Assembly: GCF_019052365.1 (NCBI RefSeq)
Contig: NZ_JAHQUY010000083.1
Location: 1-11,133, forward strand
Origin: Leyella stercorea
GTDB taxonomy: Bacteria; Bacteroidota; Bacteroidia; Bacteroidales; Bacteroidaceae
Direction: 5' to 3'
Length of the DNA: 11,133 nucleotides
Shown piece after piece: positions 1 to 6,657 of the stretch. Under the pieces are notes generated by a model. The model worked only from the letters and a program-made list of their open reading frames with translations, had not been told where the DNA came from and searched no databases. Position 1 is the first letter of the stretch. Every line of letters starts with the position of its first letter. A program made the translations under genes and the position numbers.

Positions 1-2
1 CC

Positions 3-23
3 ATTAAACCATCTGGGTTTAAT
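3..23. repeat. Short inverted repeat at the window start
   Basis: ATTAAACC (3-10) and GGTTTAAT (16-23) are perfect 8-bp complementary arms around a 5-base loop, about 30 bp before the first gene. No clear T-run follows on either strand. It could be the terminator of a gene outside the window or a regulatory hairpin; the sequence does not decide. Confidence 0.35.
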
Positions 24-51
24 ATATGATTAACTAATAATTTTAGACAAA

Positions 52-981
52 ATGAAAAAGATAATATCACCTATTCTCTCAATCGCTCTTTTTACAACCC
101 TCATTCTTCTATTTCTGATACACTTTCAGAGAGTAGACGCACAATCTATTTATAAATGCGATAATGAGAAACACATCTGTTACAAAAACTCTGATGGGAA
201 AACAATAGTGAAGAGCAAGAAATACACAATAGCGTTTACAGACACTATCACGTCCATCGGTTTTGTAGGTAATAGAAAAGGTAAAATCATCGGTATAGAC
301 AACCATGGAAAGGAGTTGTTTGAGGTATATAAGATAGACAATGGTCCAGACTGCGTTAGTGATGGCTTGTTTAGAATTATTGGGGAAAATGGCAAAGTGG
401 GGTTTGCCGACACTTGTGGCGTTATCGTAATACCACCTGTTTTTTCTTATGCCACTCCATTCCTTGATGGAGAAGCCAAGGTAACTTTTGAGGGCGAAGA
501 ACAAAAACAAGGAGAGTATCAATATTGGGAAAGCAATCAATGGTTTTTGATAACGAGTCCGAACTTGTTAGATCATAGAATGAACGAGATGGCTACATCT
601 ACTAAATTTGACACGCCAACATTGACAACGGAGGAAAAGCACAAAGTCAAGGAACTGGCTGCACAAGCCCCTGATAGCATAAAAACATGCTTCTCCTTTT
701 TGCTTTACAAATGGAATTACGCAATAACCCATAATCGTGAAATGCTTTTGAGCTCAAATACATATTCGTATTCAAAGTTACCCGAGTTCCACTATTTGAA
801 ATCCATGGGGAAACAGATAATACCGCTTATCATGGAACAACTTATTGAGCCATCAAATTTTCATCTGTTGGTTCTTTATGAAGCTGTGCAAGAAGATAGC
901 AGAAAGATTGTGAAAGACCACACCGGAGGCGAACAGAACAGAGCCATAATGAATGTGAAAAGATGGCTTGGCAGTAAGTAG
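52..981 (+). CDS. Secreted WG-repeat-like protein, function unknown
   Basis: This 309-aa protein starts with Lys-Lys and a long hydrophobic stretch (residues about 8-24) ending near VDAQ at 28-31, so it is probably exported to the periplasm or cell surface. Residues about 70-155 contain Gly-rich beta-hairpin units of the WG/KWG-repeat type: a GKIIGID unit near 77-83, then DGLFRIIGENGKVGFAD at about 104-120, then an IPP..F..A.PF unit. These repeats are common in Bacteroidota surface proteins of unknown role. The C-terminal half (about 190-309) is helical and has no motif I recognise. It is the only intact plus-strand gene and converges on the minus-strand gene ending at 1027. The start is the ATG leading the signal peptide. 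Gene reality is secure; the repeat assignment is moderate and no function can be given. Confidence 0.8.
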   Translation: MKKIISPILSIALFTTLILLFLIHFQRVDAQSIYKCDNEKHICYKNSDGKTIVKSKKYTIAFTDTITSIGFVGNRKGKIIGIDNHGKELFEVYKIDNGPDCVSDGLFRIIGENGKVGFADTCGVIVIPPVFSYATPFLDGEAKVTFEGEEQKQGEYQYWESNQWFLITSPNLLDHRMNEMATSTKFDTPTLTTEEKHKVKELAAQAPDSIKTCFSFLLYKWNYAITHNREMLLSSNTYSYSKLPEFHYLKSMGKQIIPLIMEQLIEPSNFHLLVLYEAVQEDSRKIVKDHTGGEQNRAIMNVKRWLGSK

Positions 982-1026
982 GGATTCGCATTGAAAACTG
1001 TAGATATTTGTCTTAATCCAGCAGTT

Positions 1027-1548
1027 TCATTCGATTTTTATCTTCCAAATGTTTTCAGGTGTCTTCTCTGTTTGCAAAGGGACTTGCTCTATCGGATGTG
1101 CCGTTGCTTTCTTTCTCTTTTTGTTTTGTCTTGTTTGTTTTCTGAAACTTTTAAAGAGAAAGTTTCTTCCCATGCCATTGCCAAAAATCACATCCAATGG
1201 TTCGCCAGTATCTTTCCATATCCTGACCTTGGCAGCATAGTCAAATGCAAATCTGACAGCCGTGCTGTCATAAGTAAAAACCACTTCATAATACGCTTTC
1301 CCAAACTGTTTTCTTATTTTGCGATGATTGTCACCATAGTCGTCCTTTTGGAAAATCCGCATTTCAGATATTTCAGCACCTTTGAAAAACGGAACGTATG
1401 CAGGACCAAAGGTATTGGCGACACTCCTTGCGACAGTTATAAGTGCATCCTTTTGGAAGACATCAGCACATCTGCTTGAAGCCAATGGCTGGGCAGATAA
1501 TGTCGTAACCATCAGAAAAGCGATTGGTATGAGGAAACGCTTTTTCAT
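1027..1548 (-). CDS. Small secreted protein with basic C-terminus, unknown function
   Basis: The frame opens at a GTG (1554), but the ATG at 1548 directly precedes Lys-Lys-Arg and a hydrophobic core ending in LSAQ, a normal signal peptide, so I choose ATG (173 aa). The mature part has alternating beta-like segments (FGKAYYEVVFTYDST, RFAFDYAAKVRIW). The last 45 residues are unusually basic, with a KQTRQNKKRKK run. No domain is recognised. It starts 43 bp after the stop of the upstream lipoprotein gene (1592) in the same direction, with no clear promoter or terminator between them, so the two are probably co-transcribed and both act in the envelope. Confidence 0.72.
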   Translation of the reverse strand: MKKRFLIPIAFLMVTTLSAQPLASSRCADVFQKDALITVARSVANTFGPAYVPFFKGAEISEMRIFQKDDYGDNHRKIRKQFGKAYYEVVFTYDSTAVRFAFDYAAKVRIWKDTGEPLDVIFGNGMGRNFLFKSFRKQTRQNKKRKKATAHPIEQVPLQTEKTPENIWKIKIE

Positions 1549-1591
1549 AATCACTTATTTGTTATGGCACATTATTCGTACAAACAGCGTT

Positions 1592-2404
1592 TTATTGTTT
1601 CGTAATTGTAAATTTCAATTTCTGGAGTCCTTTTTTGTATACATTGGTCAAGATGAGAAAATACTGTAGTTTCTCGCCTGAGTTCATCTTTTTTGTAATA
1701 TACTCAAATTCGCTTTCCGGTATTACATCCTTAAACAACGGGCCGCCATCCTCATTGTACACCAACCTTATATCGTCTGTCAGCGGAGAAATGACGTATG
1801 AGCGATACGCCTGATATGGGATGCTATTGAATTTGACCCAGTTGTCATCGCCTTTATCCAGAACATTTTCTACGTATATCCTGCTATGTTCATAAGAAGG
1901 CTTTGGCAACCCATTGCCTTTATAGATATTTCCTTCGCCATCTACGATATAGTTGTCTTCTGTTTCGTATTTGTTGTACGGGCACAGCTCCTGATACTCA
2001 ATGTCGCTTTCTGACTTTACACTATTGTCGGTTGGAGTTCCCGTCTCTTTGACGAGCTTGTCTTGAACAATTTTGACGAGCAAATATTTGTGGCTATAGC
2101 CGTCAGCTGGAGGATTGGCAAGTGTAGTCATCTTTACCCGCAATTCATACTCATGCCCTTTTACATAAGTGAAACCCTCGATACGATATAGACCAAGATG
2201 TTCCCATTCGCCATTTGGATTATCAAACTTTACAAGCATACATTCCTCTGGGGTAGAGTTAAATCCGTAACTTTCACCCGTTTCAGAAGAAACATATATT
2301 GTTATCTCCTTGACGGAATCTTTTTTCTCGTCATCATCGCTGCTGCAACTTGAAACAGCAAAAACTGCAAGTAGCAGGAATAAAAGGTTTAAAGTCTTTT
2401 TCAT
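1592..2404 (-). CDS. DUF4377-like surface lipoprotein
   Basis: The frame extends upstream to 2458, but the ATG at 2404 starts a textbook lipoprotein signal (MKK, hydrophobic core, VSSC with the lipid-attachment Cys at residue 20), giving 270 aa. SSDDDE directly after the Cys resembles the acidic export signal that takes Bacteroidota lipoproteins to the outer face of the outer membrane. Residues about 33-115 match my memory of DUF4377: a Cys at 55 in EECMLVKF, GFTYVKGHEYELRV, then NPPADG at 97-102 followed by a YLLVKIV strand. The C-terminal 150 residues (ending KFTITKQ) are unassigned. It lies 87 bp downstream of abiEii and is followed by a small secreted protein. Ligand and partners are unknown. 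Confidence 0.78.
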   Translation of the reverse strand: MKKTLNLLFLLLAVFAVSSCSSDDDEKKDSVKEITIYVSSETGESYGFNSTPEECMLVKFDNPNGEWEHLGLYRIEGFTYVKGHEYELRVKMTTLANPPADGYSHKYLLVKIVQDKLVKETGTPTDNSVKSESDIEYQELCPYNKYETEDNYIVDGEGNIYKGNGLPKPSYEHSRIYVENVLDKGDDNWVKFNSIPYQAYRSYVISPLTDDIRLVYNEDGGPLFKDVIPESEFEYITKKMNSGEKLQYFLILTNVYKKGLQKLKFTITKQ

Positions 2405-2491
2405 TTTACGTTTAATTGTACTACTTAAAATAAACGGTAGATTTTGAATATATTGCATGAATTATTGCATTTTTTCATTTCTTGTCACATT

Positions 2492-3499
2492 TCAAAACCT
2501 GTGGAATCTATCTTCAAGCACTTTCATATTCTCAATGAGTTCAATGAAAGAAGGTTTCTCTCCGAAAATCATGGAAGAGCACATACTTTTATAGTCAGCC
2601 TCCCATGCGCTGCGTATATCCTCACGAGGAACGAGAACGATGCGACGACGGATGTCTGGGGTGTAGTCCATACCACTAATGCTTGTGAATATCTCGCGAT
2701 GATGACGAATGGATTCCCACAGTTCATCATCCTTTATGGCAGCCAAAGCAAAGTCTTTGTTCATCATACGAGAGAGGTCATAAAGATGTCTTGACTTGCG
2801 GTCGGCAATGACACCACGTCCCTCTACGGAAAACAACTCGTGCAAGAGGAATACCTTTTCAAGGAAAGTCTTGCTTGCAAGAGCCGTTGCCACCTTGCTA
2901 TCGACAATTGTTGTCTGTATGGTAGGAAACACGCCCTCGACCATACTGTTGATATGTGTTTGCTCGTTTGGCTCCAGCAAAGACCTTGCTCCAATCTCCA
3001 ACATCACTATTGGCGAAAGGTATTCAGACGGCTCAGCCCAAGCACTCTTATACCTCACGAAAAACTTTCTCGGTTCTGGATATGTGCTATCGCCCTCACC
3101 GTCTGGCTCAGACTCGATTTTGCAAAAGTCCTGCAAACCATATTTCTCGACAGCCTCCTGCAATGCCGGGCAAAACGTGTCTTTGACAAATAGAGAAGAA
3201 GCCTTGCGCAGTTTCTTTATCTGCTTCTTCGTCAAGTCGCCCTCTAACCCAAACAAAGAGCGGTCGACAGCCAAATCAATGTCTTCAGAGAAACGCTCAA
3301 TAAGATGCCAGACCTTGCTCAAAGATGTGCCACCTTTGAAGATGAGTTTATCAGCAAAAGGCAAGTCGAAAACGATTTGCAGAATATTAGAAACCCACAA
3401 GTCCTTCTCTATAGCCTGTGGAGGCAACCCACATCGTGCAGATGCTTGTTGAAGCACACGTCGTTGGTCGTCAAACGAAAGTTCAAAGAATTTATTCAT
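2492..3499 (-). CDS. abiEii: AbiEii-type nucleotidyltransferase toxin
   Basis: From the ATG at 3499 the protein is 335 aa. It has the signature of AbiEii/AbiGii toxins (DNA polymerase beta-like nucleotidyltransferase fold): FKGGTSLSKVW at 54-64 and EDIDL at 72-76, which provides the two metal-binding Asp. A VMLEIGAR strand and a C-terminal helical region with RHLYDLSRMM, like the family's R..RD.YDL motif, follow. Toxins of this family transfer nucleotides to an RNA target (tRNA in studied relatives) and arrest growth; the target here is unknown. A TTG at 3514 is in frame, but ATG at 3499 makes the usual coupled overlap: ATGAATAA is shared with the end of abiEi (8 nt). Production should follow antitoxin translation. 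The motifs look intact, so the toxin is probably functional. Confidence 0.88.
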   Translation of the reverse strand: MNKFFELSFDDQRRVLQQASARCGLPPQAIEKDLWVSNILQIVFDLPFADKLIFKGGTSLSKVWHLIERFSEDIDLAVDRSLFGLEGDLTKKQIKKLRKASSLFVKDTFCPALQEAVEKYGLQDFCKIESEPDGEGDSTYPEPRKFFVRYKSAWAEPSEYLSPIVMLEIGARSLLEPNEQTHINSMVEGVFPTIQTTIVDSKVATALASKTFLEKVFLLHELFSVEGRGVIADRKSRHLYDLSRMMNKDFALAAIKDDELWESIRHHREIFTSISGMDYTPDIRRRIVLVPREDIRSAWEADYKSMCSSMIFGEKPSFIELIENMKVLEDRFHRF

Positions 3500-4097
3500 A
3501 AGCGTTTTGTACAATTTTTCTAATCCATACAGGCATCAGTTTCAAGTCGACAAGCACATCTTCTTTCTTCTCCTGTCTCAATAAGTAGTAAATATGATCC
3601 GTCTGTTTAGTAGTAACATTGACGTTCTTTATCGACTTTAGAGCAGAATTAACCAACATGGCAAGTCGGTTCGTAAAAGCCAAGTTGCGTGGAGCCGTAT
3701 TCTTAAATGTGATAGATCTATTCCCTGACACTGATATTCTGCGCGACTTTCCATTTGTGAGGAAAACACTATTCAACGGAACCTGTGTAGAAAGTCCAAG
3801 AACATTCAGCGCATAGTCGCCAGTGGGGACAATTTTGGAATGAGAGCGTTCAGCCAAGGCTTCAGCAATTTGTATGTCAGTAGGATAAATCACCCCCAAT
3901 CCCAAAGTTTCGTCAATTTCGGGATAACAGTAAATGCCCTGTGCCACACGAATAATTAACCCGCTTTTTGTAAGCCTAAGCAAAGTCTGTCGGATAGCAT
4001 CAGAAGAGCCAAAATCAAGAAAGTCATCGGCAAAGAAAATCTTTCCCCTACCAAATCCCTTTATCCTGTTTTCAATTTTATGAGCTATACTTTCCAT
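3492..4097 (-). CDS. abiEi: AbiEi-type antitoxin and autorepressor (DUF6088-like)
   Basis: From the ATG at 4097 this is a 201-aa protein. Residues about 1-60 form a winged-helix-like DNA-binding domain: helical start, FADDFLDFGSSDAIRQTLLRLTKSG as the helix-turn-helix region, then IIRVAQGIYCYP as the wing. This is the typical start of AbiEi/DUF6088 antitoxins. A mixed alpha/beta domain follows (IVPTGDYALNVLGLSTQVP, FLTNGKSRRI). Such antitoxins counter the AbiEii enzyme without a stable complex (type IV) and repress their own promoter through inverted repeats. The frame runs up to a TTG at 4142, but that would translate through the promoter and operator, so ATG 4097 is preferred. Its stop overlaps the abiEii start by 8 nt. 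Confidence 0.85.
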   Translation of the reverse strand: MESIAHKIENRIKGFGRGKIFFADDFLDFGSSDAIRQTLLRLTKSGLIIRVAQGIYCYPEIDETLGLGVIYPTDIQIAEALAERSHSKIVPTGDYALNVLGLSTQVPLNSVFLTNGKSRRISVSGNRSITFKNTAPRNLAFTNRLAMLVNSALKSIKNVNVTTKQTDHIYYLLRQEKKEDVLVDLKLMPVWIRKIVQNAYE

Positions 4098-4113
4098 GTC
4101 TAACCTTAATTTC

Positions 4114-4140
4114 GTCACAAAAATAGCAACTTTTTGTGAC
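4114..4140. promoter_or_regulatory. Operator IR1: 10-7-10 inverted repeat over the abiE -7 box
   Basis: The perfect arms GTCACAAAAA (4114-4123) and TTTTTGTGAC (4131-4140) flank a 7-bp spacer. The same arms and spacing recur at 4255-4281, which argues for a protein-binding site rather than a chance hairpin. Position over P1 and the known autorepression by AbiEi antitoxins make it the likely AbiEi operator. Binding itself is inferred. Confidence 0.7.
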
Positions 4141-4148
4141 AAAACAAA
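4118..4148 (-). promoter_or_regulatory. Proximal promoter P1 of abiEi-abiEii
   Basis: Read on the minus strand, TTTG (4145-4148) is separated by 19 bp from TATTTTTG (4118-4125), a full match to the Bacteroidota TAnnTTTG -7 box. The abiEi ATG lies about 20 bp further on, so the leader would be short. The -7 box and most of the spacer lie inside the 4114-4140 inverted repeat, so a protein bound there would block the promoter. Confidence 0.65.
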
Positions 4149-4212
4149 GAAAAGGCTTAGAAAAGTATCAATTTTTAACTAAAAAATGCCCGATACATAT
4201 TCTATAAAACCC

Positions 4213-4244
4213 CAAATATACAATATCAGCCATGCAAACACAAA
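4213..4244 (-). promoter_or_regulatory. Distal promoter P2 upstream of abiEi
   Basis: On the minus strand, TTTG (4241-4244) and TATATTTG (4213-4220) are separated by 20 bp, a consensus-like pair. A transcript from here would carry a leader of about 110 nt running through IR1. IR2 ends 10 bp upstream of its -33 element. It may be a second, differently controlled abiE promoter. Confidence 0.5.
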
Positions 4245-4254
4245 TGTTGATTTT

Positions 4255-4281
4255 GTCACAAAAAAAGATACTTTTTGTGAC
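4255..4281. promoter_or_regulatory. Operator IR2: second copy of the 10-7-10 inverted repeat
   Basis: GTCACAAAAA (4255-4264) and TTTTTGTGAC (4272-4281) repeat IR1's arms exactly; only the 7-bp centre differs. The centres of IR1 and IR2 are 141 bp apart. IR2 begins 3 bp after the stop of the 76-aa gene, but with AT-rich arms and no proper T-run it is a poor terminator. Cooperative AbiEi binding to both sites is plausible. Confidence 0.65.
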
Positions 4282-4284
4282 ACA

Positions 4285-4515
4285 CTACATATACACTTCA
4301 ATTCCATTCACCTCAAATATACACACATCTCGAAGCTGCCGGATTTCGTTAGAGTCCAGCAGCTTCATTCGTCTTGTGCCTTTGTAGAAGTCATATTTGA
4401 GGGAGATGCAGCGGTGCCAGGACTGGATTTCACCGCTGCGAGTCCATAGACGGATGTCGATGGGTTCGGGACTGGAGAGTATTTTGCGGAGTGTGGTGAT
4501 GTGGATGGATTGCAT
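4285..4515 (-). CDS. Small conserved-looking protein (76 aa), unknown function
   Basis: The ATG at 4515 lies 11 bp after the stop of the larger gene upstream (4527), in the same direction, so the pair is probably one operon. The protein looks coding throughout: an amphipathic start (SIHITTLRKIL), then DIRLWTRSGEI, an aromatic/basic KYDFYKGTRRMKLLD segment, and a C-terminal strand (VCIFEVNGIEVYM). There is no signal peptide or membrane segment. From memory it resembles small proteins found next to structural-type genes in Bacteroidales prophage-like elements; I could not check this. Its stop lies 3 bp from abiE operator IR2, so readthrough could reach abiEi. Confidence 0.68.
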   Translation of the reverse strand: MQSIHITTLRKILSSPEPIDIRLWTRSGEIQSWHRCISLKYDFYKGTRRMKLLDSNEIRQLRDVCIFEVNGIEVYM

Positions 4516-4526
4516 AGCGATGTGGA

Positions 4527-5579
4527 TTAATCGAAGGTGCGGTAGAAAGGATCATCGAAGATGTTGTTGCCGTAGTCGATGGTGATTGGGAAATGATGGC
4601 TGCTATATTTGTACTTGAACTTGATGCTGTTCGTGGCGTTGTCGGCATCGGAGATTTCACTGTTTATGTCAGTGATGGTGATGGGTGCCAGGGCACCACC
4701 TTTCTCAACGATGTTGACATAGCGAGAAAGGAGGAGCTGGGAGAAGTGCTTGGCTTCCTCGAAGGTAAGCATCGAGGACTCCACGTCATACTCGTAGGCG
4801 GACTTGTCATCATAGAAGGTGGTAACACCGAGCGAGGTGGCAGTGGAACGGTCGAGGTCGAGCTTGCTCTTGGTGACGCAAGTGAGATGTATGTATTCAT
4901 CGCAGTTGAACTCATTGCGCACGAGTAGCGTGAGGTTCGGCGTGCGGTCAGTGACATAGAATGTCTTGGCAAGAAAGCCACGATGAACGGTGAACTGGAG
5001 CAGTCGGCACTTGCTGCCGATACGGGTTTCTATAGCAATAGGACTTATAATGTCACGTATCAAGGTGGTGTTCTTGGTGTCCACTTTAGCATCCTCGATG
5101 CGCACCATGCGAGGTGTAGACTCGCCATCGAAGAGAGCCAGGCACTCGGTGTAGCCCTGCAGCGTGACATCAGGCAAATAAAACGCCGAAAGAGTCTGAA
5201 ACGAATTGCGTGGAATGGTGAACATCGAGCGTGTGGTGAGGAAGAACAGCTGTACGAAGCCCATGGCATTTGTGGCGAGGCTCAGACGAGAGTAAATGAA
5301 ATGGCGTTCTGGCGTGGTCGTCTCTTCAGTCTTTGTGTCCGCCGTGATGACAAAGTTAGCGAAGACACGCTGCTTATCCAGCATGTGCCCCTCGATGATG
5401 GAGCGAGCATAATAGAGCATGGCGATGTTGTTGTAAGGGTAAAGCGTAGTTTCAAAGATAGTGTCAGGACCACATGCGATAGTGACATATACCGAAGCAG
5501 CATCAGTAGATATTTCTATCTCCGATGGGATGTTGCAAGTGAAGACGTAGAGAGAAGGATTATAATTGATTTTCAGCAT
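4527..5579 (-). CDS. Beta-rich protein of about 350 aa, possible phage-structural type
   Basis: The frame can be read from a GTG at 5651, but a promoter-like TATCTTTG lies at 5594-5601, and ATG 5579 follows AAAAAGG by a few bases. I therefore choose 5579 (350 aa). There is no signal peptide or transmembrane helix. Much of the protein alternates in a beta-strand pattern (SLYVFTCNIPSEIEIST, ASVYVTIACGPDTIFETTLYP, TLLVRNEFNCDEYIHLTCVTK). Near the C-terminus, LTFEEAKHFSQLLLS is followed by PITITDINSEISDADN and KFKYKY strands. This C-terminal part recalls tail/virion-type proteins of Bacteroidales prophages, from memory only. Alternatives are another multi-strand cytoplasmic or structural protein. 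It is followed closely by the 76-aa gene. Confidence 0.72.
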   Translation of the reverse strand: MLKINYNPSLYVFTCNIPSEIEISTDAASVYVTIACGPDTIFETTLYPYNNIAMLYYARSIIEGHMLDKQRVFANFVITADTKTEETTTPERHFIYSRLSLATNAMGFVQLFFLTTRSMFTIPRNSFQTLSAFYLPDVTLQGYTECLALFDGESTPRMVRIEDAKVDTKNTTLIRDIISPIAIETRIGSKCRLLQFTVHRGFLAKTFYVTDRTPNLTLLVRNEFNCDEYIHLTCVTKSKLDLDRSTATSLGVTTFYDDKSAYEYDVESSMLTFEEAKHFSQLLLSRYVNIVEKGGALAPITITDINSEISDADNATNSIKFKYKYSSHHFPITIDYGNNIFDDPFYRTFD

Positions 5580-5593
5580 GACCTTTTTGTTTT

Positions 5594-5624
5594 CAAAGAT
5601 AACAGGCTTTGCCTGTATAAGAAA
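5594..5624 (-). promoter_or_regulatory. Promoter with internal palindrome for the 350-aa gene
   Basis: On the minus strand TATCTTTG (5594-5601) matches the Bacteroidota -7 consensus. A weak TTTT (-33 position, near 5622-5625) lies about 20 bp upstream. The spacer holds the palindrome ACAGGC-TTT-GCCTGT (5602-5616), a possible operator. The start codon at 5579 is only about 14 bp past the -7 box, so the transcript would be nearly leaderless. Confidence 0.5.
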
Positions 5625-5731
5625 AGACCTAATCGCAGCGTTGCTCTGCACGGCTCGAAGGACAAAGGGCTTTAGTATGGAGTGTAGGCAAGTGCGGACT
5701 TGTTACGATCTTGCAGAAGCGACAGAAGAAA

Positions 5732-5753
5732 GCCCGACTCCTTCGAGCCGGGC
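5732..5753 (-). terminator. Intrinsic terminator after the 109-aa gene
   Basis: In minus-strand RNA, GCCCGGCTC and GAGTCGGGC form a 9-bp GC-rich stem (one G-U pair) with loop GAAG, followed by TTTCTTCT. It begins 17 bp after the stop of the 109-aa gene and separates that gene from the 350-aa gene, which has its own promoter. Confidence 0.65.
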
Positions 5754-5769
5754 GGAAGTGGAAGACTGC

Positions 5770-6099
5770 CTAAGCAGCCTTTTCAGCCTTTGGCTTGCGA
5801 CCTCTTTTCTTCTTAGGCTTTTCCTCTACTGGAGCTGGCTCCGGCTTCTGCACCTCCTGCGCCGTGGGAGCTGTGGCTCCCTTGGCTTTTGCAATCTCTT
5901 GCGAGAGGCGTGCGAGGCAATTATCAGAGATGTTCAATCCCAACCTCTTTTTGAGGAGGAAGGCGAGGCGCATAGCCTTGTATGCACTTGTGCAATACAT
6001 CTTGTCTGAGCTGTTATCGCTTGTGTAAACGACCCATACATTGTTTGTGGACTTGCCGGAATTGGCTTTAGCTGCTAAAATGACATTTGAAGTATTCAT
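5770..6099 (-). CDS. 109-aa protein with basic AT-hook-like tail
   Basis: The N-terminal two thirds (about 1-72) look like a compact fold: a VWVVYTSDNSSDKMYC segment, then the helix-rich TSAYKAMRLAFLLKKRLGLNISDNCLARLSQEIAKAKG. A Pro/Ala/Glu-rich linker follows, then a tail KKKRGRKPKAEKAA that resembles an AT-hook (GRK-P in place of the classical GRP), suggesting contact with AT-rich DNA. There is no export signal. ATG 6099 lies 32 bp after the 75-aa gene in the same direction and a terminator follows, so the two form a compact operon. A decayed copy lies at 6917-7234 on the other strand, and part of its 3' end recurs at 8509-8612. DNA binding is inferred from the tail only. Confidence 0.75.
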   Translation of the reverse strand: MNTSNVILAAKANSGKSTNNVWVVYTSDNSSDKMYCTSAYKAMRLAFLLKKRLGLNISDNCLARLSQEIAKAKGATAPTAQEVQKPEPAPVEEKPKKKRGRKPKAEKAA

Positions 6100-6131
6100 A
6101 ACTTTCTTATTTTAAGAGTGAAACAATCTGA

Positions 6132-6359
6132 TTAGTGAATGAGATAAACTTCGATATAGCTGATGTCTATAAAACTGTCAGCTGCGAGTGCTTCCGCCTT
6201 GGCGCTTGCCTCAGAATGACTGTCCGCCTCGATTTCATATTCGATATACTCGCCATCCTCTCCATTGATGACAACCTGATAGAGATTGCTTGACAATTCA
6301 ACCTGTCTTGAACTTCTTTTACCGAAGTGATATTCTGAATTAAAAGTGGTGTGTACCAT
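6132..6359 (-). CDS. 75-aa acidic small protein, unknown function
   Basis: This small acidic protein has a beta-hairpin-like centre (NLYQVVINGEDGEYIEYEIEAD) followed by an Ala-rich helix (SEASAKAEALAADSF) and a final strand (DISYIEVYLIH), an arrangement suggesting a small alpha/beta domain. It has no signal peptide and no family I can name. It is the first gene of the pair with the 109-aa protein. Strong support that it is real comes from a diverged copy on the opposite strand (6658-6884), whose translation keeps VVI.G.DG.YI....EI.AD in register and keeps the position of the stop and of the next gene's start. Its leader contains a perfect hairpin (6395-6410). Confidence 0.72.
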   Translation of the reverse strand: MVHTTFNSEYHFGKRSSRQVELSSNLYQVVINGEDGEYIEYEIEADSHSEASAKAEALAADSFIDISYIEVYLIH

Positions 6360-6634
6360 AATCTTTAAAATTTTATTTGTTCGACTTAAAAGTGAAGCAC
6401 CGAAGTGCTTTTGTAATTTTTACGTGCATACAAGGAGCAGCAAGGAGAAGGCATTTTAATGCAAGGGATAGCCAAGATTATTTCATCCTTCAGGGCTTGA
6501 AAGATTTTGGAATGAGGCAAACCTGCCCCAAAAACTTTTGAAAAAATCTTAGGATAAGCGTGGAGCGCGACCCTTTCAGAATGCCGCTTGCGCTAACTTT
6601 GCAAAGGAAAAATCATAAGCATTACATTTGGTAA
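6360..6634. other. Inter-copy leader region without a gene
   Basis: About 275 bp lie between the two divergently facing cassette copies. It holds a 6-bp perfect hairpin AAGCAC-CGAA-GTGCTT (6395-6410, followed by T-rich sequence on the plus strand) and a TAACTTTG box (6594-6601) within CTTTGCAAAG. No convincing ORF or tRNA is seen. The promoter of the 75/109-aa operon should lie here, but I found no full consensus for it on the minus strand. Confidence 0.5.
6594..6601 (+). promoter_or_regulatory. Possible -7 box upstream of the decayed cassette
   Basis: TAACTTTG matches TAnnTTTG and points toward the decayed copy beginning at 6658. The best upstream partner (TTTC, 6574-6577) is spaced only 16 bp, shorter than usual, so activity is doubtful. 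Confidence 0.3.
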
Positions 6635-6657
6635 GTGCTTCACGTCGAACAAATAAA

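Larger units (their letters stand above)
5755..6400. repeat. Left arm of a ~630-bp imperfect inverted duplication (intact copy)
   Basis: This arm spans leader, 75-aa gene, 109-aa gene and the bases just past its stop, and it matches 6635-7253 in inverted orientation. Landmarks are GTGAAGCAC (6392-6400) against GTGCTTCAC (6635-6643), ATTTTATTTGTTCGAC (6370-6385) against its exact complement (6644-6659), both start codons, and a TTAGGCAGT.TTCC.CTTC motif just past the second stop (5755-5773 against 7235-7253). Confidence 0.75.

Noticed and set aside
2796..3452. Long plus-strand ORF opposite abiEii
   Set aside because: It is the antisense shadow of the toxin gene, with Cys/Ser-rich composition and no domain.
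4255..4281. IR2 as an intrinsic terminator for the 76-aa gene
   Set aside because: The stem is almost all A-T with no proper following T-run, and an exact-arm copy lies over the abiE promoter, which fits an operator better.
4186..4449. Plus-strand 87-codon ORF
   Set aside because: It overlaps the abiE control region and the better-supported minus-strand 76-aa gene, and its translation has no protein-like features.
5580..5651. 24-residue N-terminal extension of the 350-aa protein from a GTG
   Set aside because: It would be encoded across the -7 box and palindrome; ATG 5579 follows AAAAAGG and fits the promoter position.
4983..5675. 230-codon plus-strand ORF opposite the 350-aa gene
   Set aside because: Its composition is typical of an antisense shadow; the minus-strand frame has a promoter, a close partner gene and a coherent beta-strand pattern.
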